From positions 1-14,673 of the forward strand of contig JAURXC010000395.1 of assembly GCA_030654645.1 (NCBI GenBank): a stretch of 14,673 nucleotides of DNA, in the 5' to 3' direction. The notes under the pieces were generated by a model. It was not told where the DNA came from, did no database searches, and saw only the letters and a list, made by a program, of their open reading frames with translations. A program made the translations under genes and the position numbers. Positions 14,357-14,673 of the stretch are shown piece by piece. Numbering within the stretch: the stretch's first letter is position 1; each line of letters begins with the position of its first letter. The DNA comes from Deltaproteobacteria bacterium (GTDB lineage: Bacteria > Desulfobacterota > Desulfuromonadia > Geobacterales > Pseudopelobacteraceae).

Positions 14357-14673
14357 TTATGCCGATGGATGAAGCCTTACAAACCGGTTCCTGCCGGAAT
14401 GTTTTGCCTGGTAGAGCGCGTCATCGGCCCTCTTCAGGAAACTGTCGGGTGAGTCTTCAGCTGCAAAACCGGATATTCCGAGGCTGATGGTGACCTTGAC
14501 CGTGGTGCTGTCGTTAAAACGGTTTTCCATTTCCTCTACCTGGCTTCTGAGGCTTTCGGCCACTGTTTCAGCGGCTTCGCCGTCAGTTTCCGGCAGCAGG
14601 CAGCAAAATTCCTCGCCACCGTAACGTGCTATGAAATCGGTCTTCCTGATCACTGATGCCGCTTTTGCCGCAA
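14357..14673 (-). CDS. GGDEF diguanylate cyclase, C-terminal part (5' end off window)
   Basis: The frame is open from the right edge to TAA (14357-14359), giving the last 105 or so residues of a protein whose start lies outside. It holds the catalytic half of a GGDEF domain: RYGGEEF with the GGEEF active-site motif, LPETDGEAAETVAESLR, VTISLGIS and the end motif RADDALYQAKHSGRNRF. An RxxD inhibitory site (RKTD) sits five residues before GGEEF, so product inhibition by c-di-GMP is expected. These features predict an active cyclase making c-di-GMP from two GTP. Any sensory domain lies outside the window. The GTG at 14653 is internal, not the start, because GGDEF-like sequence (AAKAAS) runs upstream of it. 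Confidence 0.9.
   Translation of the reverse strand, partial: AAKAASVIRKTDFIARYGGEEFCCLLPETDGEAAETVAESLRSQVEEMENRFNDSTTVKVTISLGISGFAAEDSPDSFLKRADDALYQAKHSGRNRFVRLHPSA

Noticed and set aside
14336..14363. Possible terminator hairpin for the GGDEF gene (GGCAAGCC with GGCTTATGCC)
   Set aside because: The stem has a 2-nt bulge, overlaps the stop codon and has no T-run on the minus strand; the terminator at 14252-14290 probably serves both strands.
1..14673. Search for CRISPR arrays, tRNAs, insertion sequences, toxin-antitoxin or defence genes
   Set aside because: No regularly spaced repeats, cloverleaf genes, transposase motifs or defence domains were seen; nearly all sequence is accounted for by housekeeping and signalling genes.

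Overview
The window looks like a piece of a chromosome of moderately high GC from a Gram-negative deltaproteobacterium of the Desulfuromonadales (Geobacter/Pelobacter/Trichlorobacter type). This rests on three things: a single-gene NuoB-NuoC-NuoD fusion, a murA-hisG-hisD-hisC-hisB gene order with a short-form HisG, and dense two-component/c-di-GMP signalling genes. The genus is an inference from gene content; no database was searched. No mobile genes, tRNA, rRNA or CRISPR were seen.

Layout. (1) 3-470 (+): the C-terminal part of an outer-membrane beta-barrel protein cut by the left edge, closed by a hairpin terminator. (2) 601-3470 (+): a two-gene complex I module, nuoA followed by a 789-residue nuoBCD fusion. 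The two genes are separated by an unusual 118-bp imperfect palindrome (971-1088) that supplies the last 14 codons of nuoA and ends right at the ribosome binding site of nuoBCD. A bidirectional terminator (3514-3550) closes the module, and no nuoE-N genes follow. (3) 3579-8535 (-): a two-gene signalling operon in which a 1297-residue membrane hybrid histidine kinase (dCache-HAMP-PAS-PAS-GAF-PAS-HisKA-HATPase-REC) overlaps by 11 nt a REC-HD-GYP response regulator, a predicted c-di-GMP phosphodiesterase. The pairing resembles RpfC/RpfG in outline.

(4) 8536-8832: a 297-bp divergent intergenic region with a GGTCAT-N8-ATGACC inverted repeat, a -10-like sequence, and a hairpin next to the murA ribosome binding site. 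(5) 8833-14228 (+): a tightly packed operon of murA (peptidoglycan precursor), hisG (short form), a small LPP20-like lipoprotein gene, hisD, hisC and hisB. Junctions are 4-nt overlaps or short gaps with clear Shine-Dalgarno sequences. A strong terminator follows hisB, so hisH, hisA, hisF and hisI/E must lie elsewhere. (6) 14357-14673 (-): the C-terminal part of a GGDEF diguanylate cyclase with an intact GGEEF motif and inhibitory RxxD site, cut by the right edge.

Most of the window is ordinary housekeeping and signalling DNA. The parts most worth a second look are the palindromic element inside the nuoA-nuoBCD junction, the isolated nuoA-nuoBCD module, the lipoprotein embedded in the histidine operon, and the leader region upstream of murA. 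I did not find a convincing new defence or mobile system.
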